From assembly GCA_029531795.1 (NCBI GenBank), contig JAPEIS010000010.1, forward strand, positions 1,426,001 through 1,490,000: a stretch of DNA of 64,000 nt, given 5' to 3'. Made by a program: the position numbers and the translations under genes. The DNA comes from Sclerotinia nivalis (taxonomy: Eukaryota > Ascomycota > Leotiomycetes > Helotiales > Sclerotiniaceae). Below, in pieces: positions 25,190 to 35,716 of the stretch. Position 1 is the stretch's first letter, and each line of letters starts with the position of its first letter. The notes beneath the pieces were generated by a model that ran no database searches, had not been told where the DNA came from, and saw only the letters and a program-made list of their open reading frames with translations.

Positions 25190-25427
25190 TTGATTAAATT
25201 AACGTCTACGCTGAGTCTAAGACTATCTAAGACGGCTAGAGGCTCTTACGAACCCCTAACAGATAACATAATGAACGTAGGCTGGCTTATAGGCCTGGCT
25301 AAGTACATGATTTAAATGATTGAGATAAACTCAATCTTTTGAGTTGAATAGGGGAAGTGAAAACTAATCCTAAGGAATAATCCCGCCCTACAAACGCTGA
25401 AGCATATAATAGAGATAACAAAGGAAA
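25180..25427 (-). mobile_element. Short SINE-like insertion (~248 bp) with 13-bp direct repeats
   Basis: Flanked by identical GGACCTTTGTTTT copies at 25167-25179 and 25428-25440. On the minus strand the insert ends in four AATC units, like the simple-repeat tails of SINEs. Also on that strand, CTTAGCCAGGCC and GGGGTTCGTAAGAG lie roughly 45 bases apart and weakly resemble pol III A and B boxes. Removing the insert plus one direct repeat restores a continuous frame for the host ORF. Confidence 0.45.
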
Positions 25428-25440
25428 GGACCTTTGTTTT

Positions 25441-26537
25441 CTTTGATCCTCGAGATTCGTCAAAGTAAGTAACACCTCTTCCAGCCTTCTGTGACTCGGT
25501 GTATTGATTAGATCTTTAGATGGGCATCGCACAATGGTGTACAAGTTTGCGATACATTACAAGTAATCGATCGACTAAGGGGGCACACAAAATACTTCCA
25601 CCGGCTACATTCGACTGAGATAGCATTTGAGATATATTCAAGGGCTTTTGGGGACTTGGGATATAGGGTGAACCAAATTGAAAAACTCAACGAATATCAG
25701 TCGTGCAAGCAGAGGTTCCCACAGCTCGCGGCTTGCTGTACTATTTTGTATACAAGCAAAACAGGAAGAAGAAAGTTGTGTGAGTTGAAACTTCCAATGT
25801 GCCAGCAAAACTTATCAATCTAATAAATAACCAGCATTTCAATGGCGTATCGACATCAGAGATAAAATGACACGTCGCCCTCAATTCCACTTCCTACCCA
25901 CTCCCTACCTTTCGAGATGCGAGAATGTTGCCACATTAATGATTTATCGAAGAGCCAGCCCTTTCAAATTATTTCATCTTAAAGAGGGAGAATACAAAGA
26001 CAGTCTTTCCGTATCCATCCGAAACTAAAGAGGAATTTCCCTGTATATATATCATAACATCGATTATCCAATCAACGATAATAATCTATCCTTTATGATG
26101 GTACTCGATCAATGGATTTTGCTCTTTGAAAACCAATATCGCAATAGCTACTGTTCCCGGCGGGATACCAAATAAGCCTTCAAATATAACAAAAGTTTGA
26201 GGATCCCTGAGTTGGATTTAGGATTCGGGTAACGTGTAGAACGACACAGCTACATTAGCAGGTGCATTATATGAAGATTGTTCGATCTGCTTGTTATGTA
26301 ATTAGCGTCGCAATACTAGTGAAAATGTCGATTCGCACTTCTCGTGATGCAAAGAAGGATAGTACTGATGAGAATGAGGCTAGTGACAAAGATGATGTGG
26401 GCCTTGGTATCTGAGGAAGTCGTAAGGGCGGTATTTCTATATGGAGTACTACAGAAATTGAGTTTTGTAGTTTTGCGTTTGTGATAACGAGATATGGTTT
26501 ACCTACCTAGGTAGGGTAGGTACGTAGTATGTATGAA
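25441..26537. other. Intergenic spacer
   Basis: No gene supported. A palindrome-rich CCTACCTAGGTAGG patch lies near 26503-26520. Confidence 0.45.
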
Positions 26538-26696
26538 CTAGTACCTAGTAAACTCTGTTGTATTTTGTGCATGGACATGACATTTTCCTTCGTCCTTTTC
26601 CTTACGTAACTTCCTTAATCGCGACCGAGCCTTACGAAGAGCGTTCAAAATATCTTTGGCTTTATCCTTAAGATCCTCTCTGCTATTAGAATCCAT
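26538..26696 (-). CDS. Candidate 52-residue charged small protein
   Basis: ATG at 26696, stop TAG at 26538. The product begins MDSNSREDLKDKAKDIL and has a basic, heptad-like helix (NALRKARSRLRKLRKEKDEG) followed by CHVHAQ. Composition is far from random translation and resembles a small coiled-coil or a fragment of a larger basic protein. No promoter or homologue is visible. Confidence 0.25.
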   Translation of the reverse strand: MDSNSREDLKDKAKDILNALRKARSRLRKLRKEKDEGKCHVHAQNTTEFTRY

Positions 26697-27346
26697 TGCT
26701 ATCAGTTATTGTATCAAAACCTTTTCGGATCCCCCAATTTGTTTTTTGGAAGTATTTTTCACGGCTATACATGCGTTTTTGAAGGGAGCCAAAAAGAAGT
26801 GGTCTTTTTGAGTTAGAATGGAAATTTAGTAATTATTATTGTACTTCGAAAAGGAGAAAGTTGAATTTACATTGCAACAAACAACGCTTGCCTAAACTAT
26901 TGATATAACAATTTGCATAAGAACTCTATAGAAACCCTTCCAATACTACACATTCTTCCCATAATCCTGCAGATCAATCTTTATTGTTACAAGAATTACA
27001 TCGAAATATAAAAACTTTGTCTTTCTTTTGGACAGATGTACTTTAATATTAATGTTATTTTGTATTCCATCGAACTTCAAGATAGCATTTGTTTTATTGG
27101 GCATATAATTGAGATTGCGCTTTATTTCATGAGTTTTGATATTTCATATTCGTTCAGTGGTCGCAAAAGGGATTTGGAACGTTCGGAGGTCGTAAGAGGG
27201 ATTTGGAAAGGTGACTCGAACTGCTGGCAATATATAGGTTCTGAAGATACTGATCGAGCGCGCTTAAAAGGTTATGATGTACTGGCAGATGGTTTCTTTA
27301 TTGACTTTCTTTTTTGGCGATTCTTCTTTACATACTTCTGGTTCTC

Positions 27347-27818
27347 CTATTCGTGAACTACGGGCACAGCCGCCTCGCCACCTTGAGGGGTATCGAGAGT
27401 ATTAGATTCTCCAGCTTGATAGTTGTTAGACCCAATCGCTTGATCAGTTTGATGGGTGTCGGGAGTAGCTATCTCTGCCCCTTGATGGGTATCTGGAACA
27501 GCGGATCCTTCATCTTGATGATCGTTGAACGTAGTGGTCTATTCGGATTGATAAGCGTTGGACGTAGCTGTTTCTACCTCTTGACGGGTATTCGGAATAT
27601 TGGTTTTTTTCAGCATCATGGCTCTCGGACGTAATGGGTTGTTCAGTGTGACAAGTGTCGAAGGTGGCAGTCTCTCCCTCGGGAATAGCCGGTCTTCCTG
27701 CATCAAGGCTATCTGCTTTTCGATTCACTACGTTTAAAACTCCGTCATTTTGTTTGTTGTTCATATTTTCTGCGATGTCGGGATTTGTTTCGGTTGATGG
27801 CATCAGTATCGCCTCCAT
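27347..27818 (-). pseudogene. Broken 11-residue tandem-repeat protein
   Basis: From ATG 27818 an ordinary N-terminus (MEAILMPSTETNPDI...) leads into degenerate 11-residue units such as VPDTHQGAEIA, TPDTHQTDQAI, TLDTPQGGEAA. The frame is lost once, near an A7 run at ~27603-27609, and a TAG interrupts a unit ~60 bases further on. Reading across both lesions the repeats continue to a TAG at 27347. The DNA unit is 33 bp. Both lesions could be real decay; function unknown. Confidence 0.5.
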
Positions 27819-28021
27819 AATGGATCATTGTCAGAATGTAACTAAGTCAACTACCCCACATTCCGCCACCCATTTTACACCAAAAACAGCGATTTTAAGG
27901 TATTAATAACTCTCTAAAAAATTGTTATACTATTTTGAAATTTAATATATAGATTCTATAAAGATTATGGTAGTGGAAGTGGTAGTAGCATTGACTATAT
28001 ACGTTATTAAGCGATGCTGAC

Positions 28022-28046
28022 AAATCCCTTCCAGGGGCAGGGATTT
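28022..28046. other. Short inverted repeat (hairpin)
   Basis: AAATCCCT and AGGGATTT, separated by 9 bases, in an AT-rich stretch. No nearby gene explains it; it may be the end of a decayed repeat. Confidence 0.4.
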
Positions 28047-28597
28047 ATCATTCAAACCAGGGTCGCTACAGTATGTGTGCCTCGCCTAAAAGGCACTAGA
28101 TTACATAATAGTTAGTCACGTGCTATATTGGCCTCAATACTTTCAACAGATTCTTTATATTTTATATTTTACATATTAGTATTAGATATTTCTAATTTTA
28201 TTATCTAGTTTTAAAAATACCCCTCTTTAAATCCTTTGTAATTTTAAGATTAACAACTATTCTTCATACTTAACAAAACTTGTTTAGAATCTTATACTGA
28301 TTTAATCTCTGCTTCGTACTTCAATGCTCCCGCTTTAATCTCCATTACAATGCCTATTGGCACACCGGGCAAATCATTCAACATCTTCAATTGATCGAAC
28401 CTGACCATTTTTTAAATAATAACCTCAATTGTAAAACGGTGATGATACTTTATATTGTTCTGTTCTGTTCTGTTTTGTTCCAGTTCGAATACTTATAACG
28501 ATCATGAATTTCATCCATATCGACTTTTGCGCCAGTAAAGTATCATACCAAGAAGCCTACAGTAATTCGGTTCGCAATAACCATACAATCCAACGTC

Positions 28598-29194
28598 TCA
28601 ATCGCCCGATTCATTCTTGGTTGTTTCCAGATCAAGGATTGATTTGAGTCGGGGTGATCGCCGTAGTCTTTTCGTGTGAGCTGTATTGCTATCCAAATTA
28701 TTGCTATCGGCATACGTGCGTTTTCGGATGTTGATGATATGAGTAGATTGTTGAGTGTAGGTTTCCCGTTCTTGTGCCTTTATGTTCCGTTTGCATTTTT
28801 TGTTTTCCGTCTTTCGCATGCTCTCATGACCCATGATATCCTGTGTATGGTTTCGAATGTTGGTGATTTGTGTGGGATTTGGGGTTTCGGTGACTCGCGT
28901 GTATGTTCGGGTATCAGTGGCTTGCTTGGGTTCTAGGGTATCGTTGATCTGTGACGTGCGTTCTTGAGTATCGTGACTTAGCGCATGGTTTCCAGAGTTG
29001 GCATTCCGTCTACAATTTCGAATCTTCGTTGTCTGTGTGGGGGCTTGGGTGTCGGTGACCTGCGGTGTGGATTCTCGGGAGTTGACATTCCGTCGAGACT
29101 TTCTTGTCCTCATCTCCTTCTTCGTCTCCTTCTCCGTTCCCCTCTCCTGTGTATGTCCTCGAGCCTCGACAATCCCGCGTATTTCGATCTCCAT
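28598..29194 (-). CDS. Hypothetical Thr/Gln-rich ORF, possible displaced C-terminus
   Basis: A 198-codon open frame rich in Thr, Asn, Arg and Gln with loose repeats of the type TPQVTDTQAPT and ATDTRTYTRV. It ends in a basic, nuclear-signal-like patch, KRLRRSPRLKS. Its 5' part overlaps the 3' end of the next upstream ORF (29110-29910) in another frame, and its Met lies inside that ORF, so it may be that protein's original C-terminus after a frameshift rather than a separate gene. Confidence 0.35.
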   Translation of the reverse strand: MEIEIRGIVEARGHTQERGTEKETKKEMRTRKSRRNVNSRESTPQVTDTQAPTQTTKIRNCRRNANSGNHALSHDTQERTSQINDTLEPKQATDTRTYTRVTETPNPTQITNIRNHTQDIMGHESMRKTENKKCKRNIKAQERETYTQQSTHIINIRKRTYADSNNLDSNTAHTKRLRRSPRLKSILDLETTKNESGD

Positions 29195-29910
29195 CTCCGT
29201 ATGCGCCGTTGTTGTTTCCTCTCAATTTCACCCCTCATCTTTTCCAATCTTGTCTCACACCACTCCCTCACAGCCCAAAAAGTTTGCTCACGATAATTCA
29301 AAACCCCAGAAACCCATCTCATTTTCTCATTTCCATATCCAGCCATCTCCATTGCAGTCACCAACTCAGAAAGTGCCTTTCCCGCTCGGCGTTCTTCCAA
29401 GTTTTGATTGGACTTTTTGATAGTGGAATTCCATTTCGCCATCCTCGCATCGTATTCCTTGTATAATTCGTCGATATCGCCACGACTCCATGGATTAATT
29501 ATCGATGTAGCGCATTCGGCAAGAAGTCGCATGTGAACCTTTTCTTTGGATGTTTCAACAGGATCTTGACCCCAACGACGAGCGACATCAGTTTCTTCGA
29601 ATGTGAGGCCCCAATTTGAAAGAGTTTGTAGAGGAAATCTGTTATTATGATCATTTTCGTTGTAATTGCCCTTCGCAGATGCAATATTAGGTGTGGGAAT
29701 ATCTTCAAAGTTGGAGGGGTTTGGAGTAGTGGAATTGAAAGGTGGAGTTATATTTGGGGACGGTAGATGTTGTTGATGCTGTCGCAGTCTGATGTCGACA
29801 TATTGAAGTTCAAGTTGAGGTGTACAGTCGATAGGACTTCTTTGTGAGTGAGGTGAGATTGATCGAGGTGTGGAAATATCCATAATCGCGAATGATGGTT
29901 CTGCCTTCAT
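29110..29910 (-). CDS. Hypothetical protein, 266 residues
   Basis: First ATG in this frame is at 29910 (MKAEPSFAIMDISTPRS); a later one is at 29883. The N-terminal half is Pro/Ser-rich, the C-terminal half helical: LSNWGLTFEETDVARRWG, then RGDIDELYKEYDARMAKW, SELVTAMEMAGYGNEKM, TFWAVREWCETRLEKMRGE. It finishes in a run of arginines from a GA-rich tract, an unusual end that may mark a frameshift into the overlapping ORF. A TCACGTGA box lies ~200 bases upstream at 30108. Family not recognised. Confidence 0.5.
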   Translation of the reverse strand: MKAEPSFAIMDISTPRSISPHSQRSPIDCTPQLELQYVDIRLRQHQQHLPSPNITPPFNSTTPNPSNFEDIPTPNIASAKGNYNENDHNNRFPLQTLSNWGLTFEETDVARRWGQDPVETSKEKVHMRLLAECATSIINPWSRGDIDELYKEYDARMAKWNSTIKKSNQNLEERRAGKALSELVTAMEMAGYGNEKMRWVSGVLNYREQTFWAVREWCETRLEKMRGEIERKQQRRIRRWRSKYAGLSRLEDIHRRGERRRRRRRR

Positions 29911-30319
29911 ATTTACACTGACGACGTCGAGAGGTGAACGTGAACGTTGGGAAGATGCGATATAATGTGATATATTATCTGTTCCTTGTTTTTCATGAAT
30001 ATACAGTGGGAGTTGAGTATTGTAAAGTGGAAGTGGAAGAGACGATGGCGACAGCAGGATTGATTGCTTTACAGTATTTGGGTCACCGAACTTTAGCAAT
30101 TAAAAGATCACGTGACAGAGCGTAGGTGTTGGGACCGTGTCAGTTGTTGCCCCGCGCAAGGCTGCACTTTTACCGCCTCAGACCTCTGGAATTGAATTTT
30201 TCGAAAAACGCGTTTATTATCGCGTTTTATTGATCAATCGATCGTTCTTATCATCTATAGGATTTAAAAACGAAACTTTTCAGCCCCGGCAGGCGCTGTA
30301 CGGACGCGTTTCCGCCACC

Positions 30320-31813
30320 ATGCCTCCCGCCCCCTCGACCCCCTCCCTCTCCCAAGCCTTCATTAATACAGTTAATATTGCTACTAATAAAGCAAATGAA
30401 GGTCAACAGATTTTTAGCCCCATCGCTTCGCTATGGGATGACTATCTCAATACCGAAGCAGTTCGGGCTCTCCCTGCTTGACTTCGAAAACCCTTGATTG
30501 CGTTATGTACCGATATCTCTCTTACAGCAAACAAGCACTTCGATGCATTTATCAATGGATCTCATCCTCCTCGATCTACCAAACCTTCTACCAAAATTTC
30601 TGTCAATCCCCTTGGCCCTGATATACAAACCTCTCAACCAGTACTCGCGCCTAAAACCGCTAAACCTATAAAAGCCCCTACTACAATCCAATATCTCAAG
30701 GATTCCATCTATGCTCAAAAGGCTGCGATTCCTTTACCACCAATTATACAATCTACAAACCCAAAAACTGGGAACCGAACCGAATCTCAACCCAAAACTC
30801 AATCTCAAATCTCATACAAAACTGATACTCGCCTTTTTGTTCGAATTGGACTCGACCATCCAGTTCGAAAAGTTGGTTCCTTCGCTGTACTTAGTACATT
30901 GAAAGGACAATTAAAAAACGATACTAAACTTTTGAAAGAAATCCAAACAATAAATACTGGGTTCACACTATATACAAATTTTCTAACGAACTTAACAGTT
31001 TTAGAAAACCTTTCAAATATAATCGAAAAAATATTCAAAACCTACAAAATCGAACGACAACAATTATAGATTACCTATCGATTGAATTACATTCCACGAA
31101 CCGTTACAACTCTGGGAGACTCACAACAATTGATCATCATCCCAATCGAATCGGAAACCATACTCGATGCTATCATCGATAATACAGAACAACAAGCGAT
31201 CCAAGCAATTGAATCTATACAAAGCAAAGAATCCGGATTGTATAATTCTACTTAGTTCTTGAGTTTTCCAGCTTTGCAATATACAGCCCTTCCCAAGAAC
31301 CTTCGGATTCTAAGAACTACAATTAACATTTCCCAAATCGTCTTCAAACCCAAAATAATCCAATATACTCGATGCTTTCAATAGCACAATACTCGAGCTT
31401 GCTCTCGTCCAGAAAGATGCCGAATCTGTAGCACAACCGAATATACAGAAAAGAATCATTCAACCCGATACAATACAACCCATGCTTGCCCAGCGAGGTG
31501 CCTACATTGTGGAGGCCCCCATCCTGCAGACGATCTACATTGCCCCCTTCGTCTTACTCACAAAGGCCCCAAAAGCAAATCGGAAAAACAAGCTATTCAG
31601 AAAACCTCAAAAGAAGCTAGGGTTAGAGCTTGTGCTAATGCAAAATGCTCTCGAACCCCAAAAGCCGATTCCCCTATGGAAGAACCTATTGCTCCTTCAA
31701 CTCCAATCCGAACTCCTTCGATATTATCTTCATTGATACCACCCCCTTCTAATCTTTCTAATCGTTTCATAACATTAGAAGCTCCTCCTCTTCCAATTCC
31801 TTTTAATATATAA
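30320..31813 (+). pseudogene. LINE ORF1 (gag-like) with four in-frame stops
   Basis: One frame runs from ATG 30320 to TAA 31811 and would encode ~497 codons but for TGA 30479, TAG 31067, TAG 31253 and TAG 31400. The C-terminal part shows nucleic-acid-binding knuckles of Tad-like ORF1 (HNTRACSRPERCRIC, then CPARCLHCGGPHPADDLHC), one of them hit by the last stop. ORF1 proteins coat the element RNA. TGA 30479 follows a Leu-Pro-Ala context where CGA to TGA would suffice. Confidence 0.8.
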
Positions 31814-31835
31814 TCCTAGATTATCTTCTAAACCA

Positions 31836-34800
31836 TTGACCATTTTACAAGCTAATATAGCTAAAAACACTACTTTACACAAATTAGCACTTTCCTTAGC
31901 CAATGATTCTTGTATTGATATAATTCTGATTCAAGAACCTTATACATTCTCAGATATCTCACACCGAATCACTAAATCCCATCCTGCTTATGAAACTTTC
32001 ACACCACTCGACAACTGGGAAACCCGGCCTCGTGTGATGTCTTATACCCGGAAAAATGCAGGCATTCGAGCTAGTCAGCTCCGGCCTGTATCCTCCCGGG
32101 ATTTATTATTTTTACAAATTCAATCTTTAACTGGTTCTATTCTTACAATCATTAATATTTATAATGCTCCTAAAGATTGTACAAATGAAAACCAAACAAT
32201 ACAAACTCTCTTTGATTTACCTTCGAATATTTTAAATTCTACACTTCTTGCAGGGGATCTAAACCTTCATCATTCGAGATGGAATCCCTTTTGTTCTTCA
32301 TATTCAAATTCTGCAGAATCTTTTACAATCTGGCTAGATACAAATTCTTTCAATTTTCTTTCTACAATCGATGAACCTACCCACAATTTGGGCAACGTTC
32401 TCGATTTAGTTTTTCTTTCAGGATCATATACAGCCAATACAACTTCTGCACCGCATTTGGATACAACTTCCGATCATCGATCCTTATTGACAACTTTGAA
32501 TTGGAATACAAGGTTTCAGGACCCGATTCAAAGACTCCGAATCAATACATTAGACGAAAAACTCTTCTCTATTTTATTAACAGAGAATCTATTGAATCTA
32601 AATCTACTAGCTCTGAACACGACCACAGATCTTGATAAATTAGCTTTAGATATCACTCAAGCTCTACAATCAGCATACACAGGATCAGCTCAAAGATCAC
32701 TCGGCCGAAATACAGGTCAACCATGGTGGAACGAGACCTGCCGGACAGCTGTTCAAGAAAACCGAACGAACAACTCTTCAGAATCAAAACAAAATCTTCG
32801 AAAGGTTGTCAAAAAAGCGAAAAAGGAATTCTGGCTCTCTAAACTTGATTCAGTCAAGGAAATAAAAGATGTCTTTAAAATGACAAAATGGCATCAATCA
32901 GCTGGAACATATCGAACTCCTCCTTTAGTAGATCCTTTAAATCATTCTCTTGCTACAACAATTCAAACTAAAAGAGATCTACTCATCAATAATCTGCTAA
33001 CCAATACAGCTGAAGTTAACGATATCCCATTTGATTCGCCTTCAACTTCCATTCGTTCAATTGCCTTTCCTGCTATCACAATTCAGGATATTCAAACTGC
33101 TATCCTTCGTACGGGTAATACAGCTCCAGGAATAGACGAGATCCCTACCAAGATCCTACAGTTAGCATGGCCACTGATCGAACTATATATCTTACAACTC
33201 TTTCAAAAATGCCTCGAAATAGATCACCATCCTAAATGCTTCCGATCAGCGATTGTAGCCATCGTTCCGAAACCGAACAAATCAGATCGTATAAGTCCTA
33301 GATCTTATAGACCAATAGCCCTGCTCTCAGTATTAGGAAAAGGTCTCGAACGTTTGATTGTAAAGAAGATGTCCTGGATTGCTATAACCCTCAAAGTACT
33401 AGCCAAACAACAATTCGGAGCACTTCCCCTGCGTTCATCAATCGATCTCACAACTTGCCTTACACATGATATGGAAATGGCTTTGAATTCAGGTTCTAAA
33501 GCTACTTTATTAACTATGGATATCAAAGGTGCTTTTGATACTGTTCTCCCAGGACGCTTAGTTCATCGACTCAGAGAACAAGGATGGCCTGATAATCTAG
33601 TTCGATGGATTCAATCGTTCTCTACAAATCGATCAATTCGTATTCGGCTTGATGGCGAAACAGGGCCCAGTACTAGTATTGGATGTGGTTTGCCACAAGG
33701 CTCTCCAATTTCGCCTATCCTTTTCATGCTTTATATAGCTCCTTTGTTTTGGTTAGGCAATCCTATTCGAAGATTTGGATATGCAGACGATATTGCATTA
33801 ATAGCTTTTTCTTCAAGTTTACAATCTAATTGTGATCAATTACGATCTGAAATACTGGAGGCTCTGAATTGGGGCAAATCTGAAGGAATCACTTTCGACC
33901 CTAAGAAGTCTGAACTGATTCACTTCTTCAGAGGCTCCAGGAAAGGTATCGAAAGCCCTATTATTCATACAGAAAATCTTTCAATAATGGAGAAACCAGG
34001 CCCATTGAGATGGTTGGGGGTTTACTTCGATAGGGAACTGAGTTTCAAACCTCATGTCCAGGTCCTTTCAACTAAGGCTCTCACAATTGCGAATGCAATG
34101 CGTTCGCTTGGAAGGACAACCCGAGACATCCCATCAATTTTGCTTCAAAGAGCGATTACAGCCTGTGTTCTGAAGAAATGCTACTTTGCAGCCGAAACCT
34201 GGTGGCCTGGCCGAACTAGGAAACGAGGCCTAAACCTCACAATCTCGAATCAAGTGGATGGACATTTGAAGCTTTTGAATAAGATTGTACTAATTAGCGC
34301 TCGAGCAATCCTCCCCGTATTCCGTACAACTAACACTGCTGCCTTATACAAGGAATCAAATCTGATGCCCCCTGAAATAGAGCTCAATCTGATATCCCAA
34401 AGTTTCGCGGCCCGAACAGCTCGGCTTGACCCTAAACACCCCCTCCGAATCCGAACCAAAAACATCCTAGCTAAAGCTGGTATCAGAACTGCCAAATCAA
34501 GGTTTTCAAGAATTATCCTAGCTCTTCCAAAAACTGAATATATCAATCCAATTGCTCTTCCCCCTTGGAGGAACAAAGAACCGCGTATTATCACAGAAAC
34601 CCGGATCGGTGGCCCTCTCGGTCGTTCGAAGGAACAAATAGCTAAGGATTTCGAAAGGTTTATATCTACGATTCCAAAAAGTGATTTGCAAGTCTTCTCC
34701 GATGATTCGAAAAGCGAAGCTCTGGATGGTACTACAAGAGATGGATCAGTAATTTATCAATACAATCTGCAAATGGATCGACAGGCTTTCTCACTAGGCT

Positions 34801-35591
34801 ATAATGCTAAAGTCTTCGATACCGAAGCAACTGCAACTTTGAAAGGTACTCAAGCAGCAATACAGCTACCCTCAACTAGATTCGTTACAGACCTCTGGGT
34901 TTTCTTGGATAACCTAAAGGTTGCTATACAATTAGACTCTCATTCCACTGGATTCTCTCAATCTGTATTTGAAGAATTCTGCGAACTAGCTACAGCTTGG
35001 CCTCTCAGGCCCCGTTTGCCACATACCCGCCCTGGTTCAATTCGAATCCGATGGATTCCTAGACATCTAAATATCCCCGGAAATGAAACAGCGGATAAAG
35101 CAACTAAAGAGGGAACAACACTCCCATCCCTACCTGATCCTATTTGCACTCTTGCCTCTTTGAAAAGGATCACTAAATCGAATACTAAATTAGCAAAATC
35201 AAAGTTATAAACAATCACAACACCATTAAACTATAATGATCTTTTTATAATTTACAATAACAAATCGATTATGCTTTCTTTTGATCGAACGATACTAGGA
35301 TATATCCTAGCAGCCAGATCTCAACACAGCGATTTCGCAGCGTATCACGACCGCTTCAATCACGAAGATACTTATATACTATACTCATATAGGAAAAGAA
35401 AATCCTCTCTTTATTTTTACTTTTGTAAAATTGAAAATACTCAAAAAACCCTTTCAAAGTTACCATCATCTGAAGCCATCCCCTATCTTTTGAAAAGTAT
35501 AAAAGGAATAGCGAAACTAGCAATTTGGCTCAAATCTACAAGATTCTATCAGGATATATATCCTCGATTCCCTATACAATTTATTGATTAA
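31836..35591 (+). pseudogene. LINE ORF2 polyprotein (EN-RT-RNase H), one internal stop
   Basis: An open frame of 1124 codons to TAA 35208-35210, continuing in the same frame to 35591. The APE-type endonuclease shows ILQANIAKN, the QEP Glu, AGDLNLHHSRW and TSDHRS. The reverse transcriptase shows LTMDIKGAFDTV, GLPQGSPISPIL and FGYADDIALIA. RNase H shows SDDSKSE, DTEATATLKG, FLDNLKVA and GNETADKATKEG. After the stop, ILGYILAARSQHSDFAAYH is the usual C-terminal block of this family, so the TAA (one C-to-T step from CAA) is a lesion, not the natural end. No ATG opens the frame; it begins near a TTG at 31836, just after ORF1 ends. Confidence 0.85.
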
Positions 35592-35716
35592 AGGATTATT
35601 TTGATTTTTATTTTTATTTTTATTTTATATTATTTTTTTGGATTTTCTTTATATAAAGCATTGAATTTTGGTTCAGAAAGATTGAGTTTGTATAAACTTT
35701 AAAAAAAAAAAAAAAA

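Larger units (their letters stand above)
30142..35716 (+). mobile_element. Non-LTR retrotransposon (LINE, Tad1-like), near full length
   Basis: Ordered parts: 5' leader, ORF1 with CCHC knuckles, ORF2 with endonuclease, reverse transcriptase and RNase H, an AT-rich tail and a 16-base A run at 35701-35716. The 5' edge is approximate. No target-site duplication was found, so the true 3' end may lie beyond the A run. Nucleotide composition is much less AT-biased than the 55-64 kb island, but the premature stops fit C-to-T changes. Confidence 0.85.

Noticed and set aside
25240..25330. Weak pol III A/B boxes considered as a tRNA gene
   Set aside because: No cloverleaf could be folded; only a SINE-like reading is retained.
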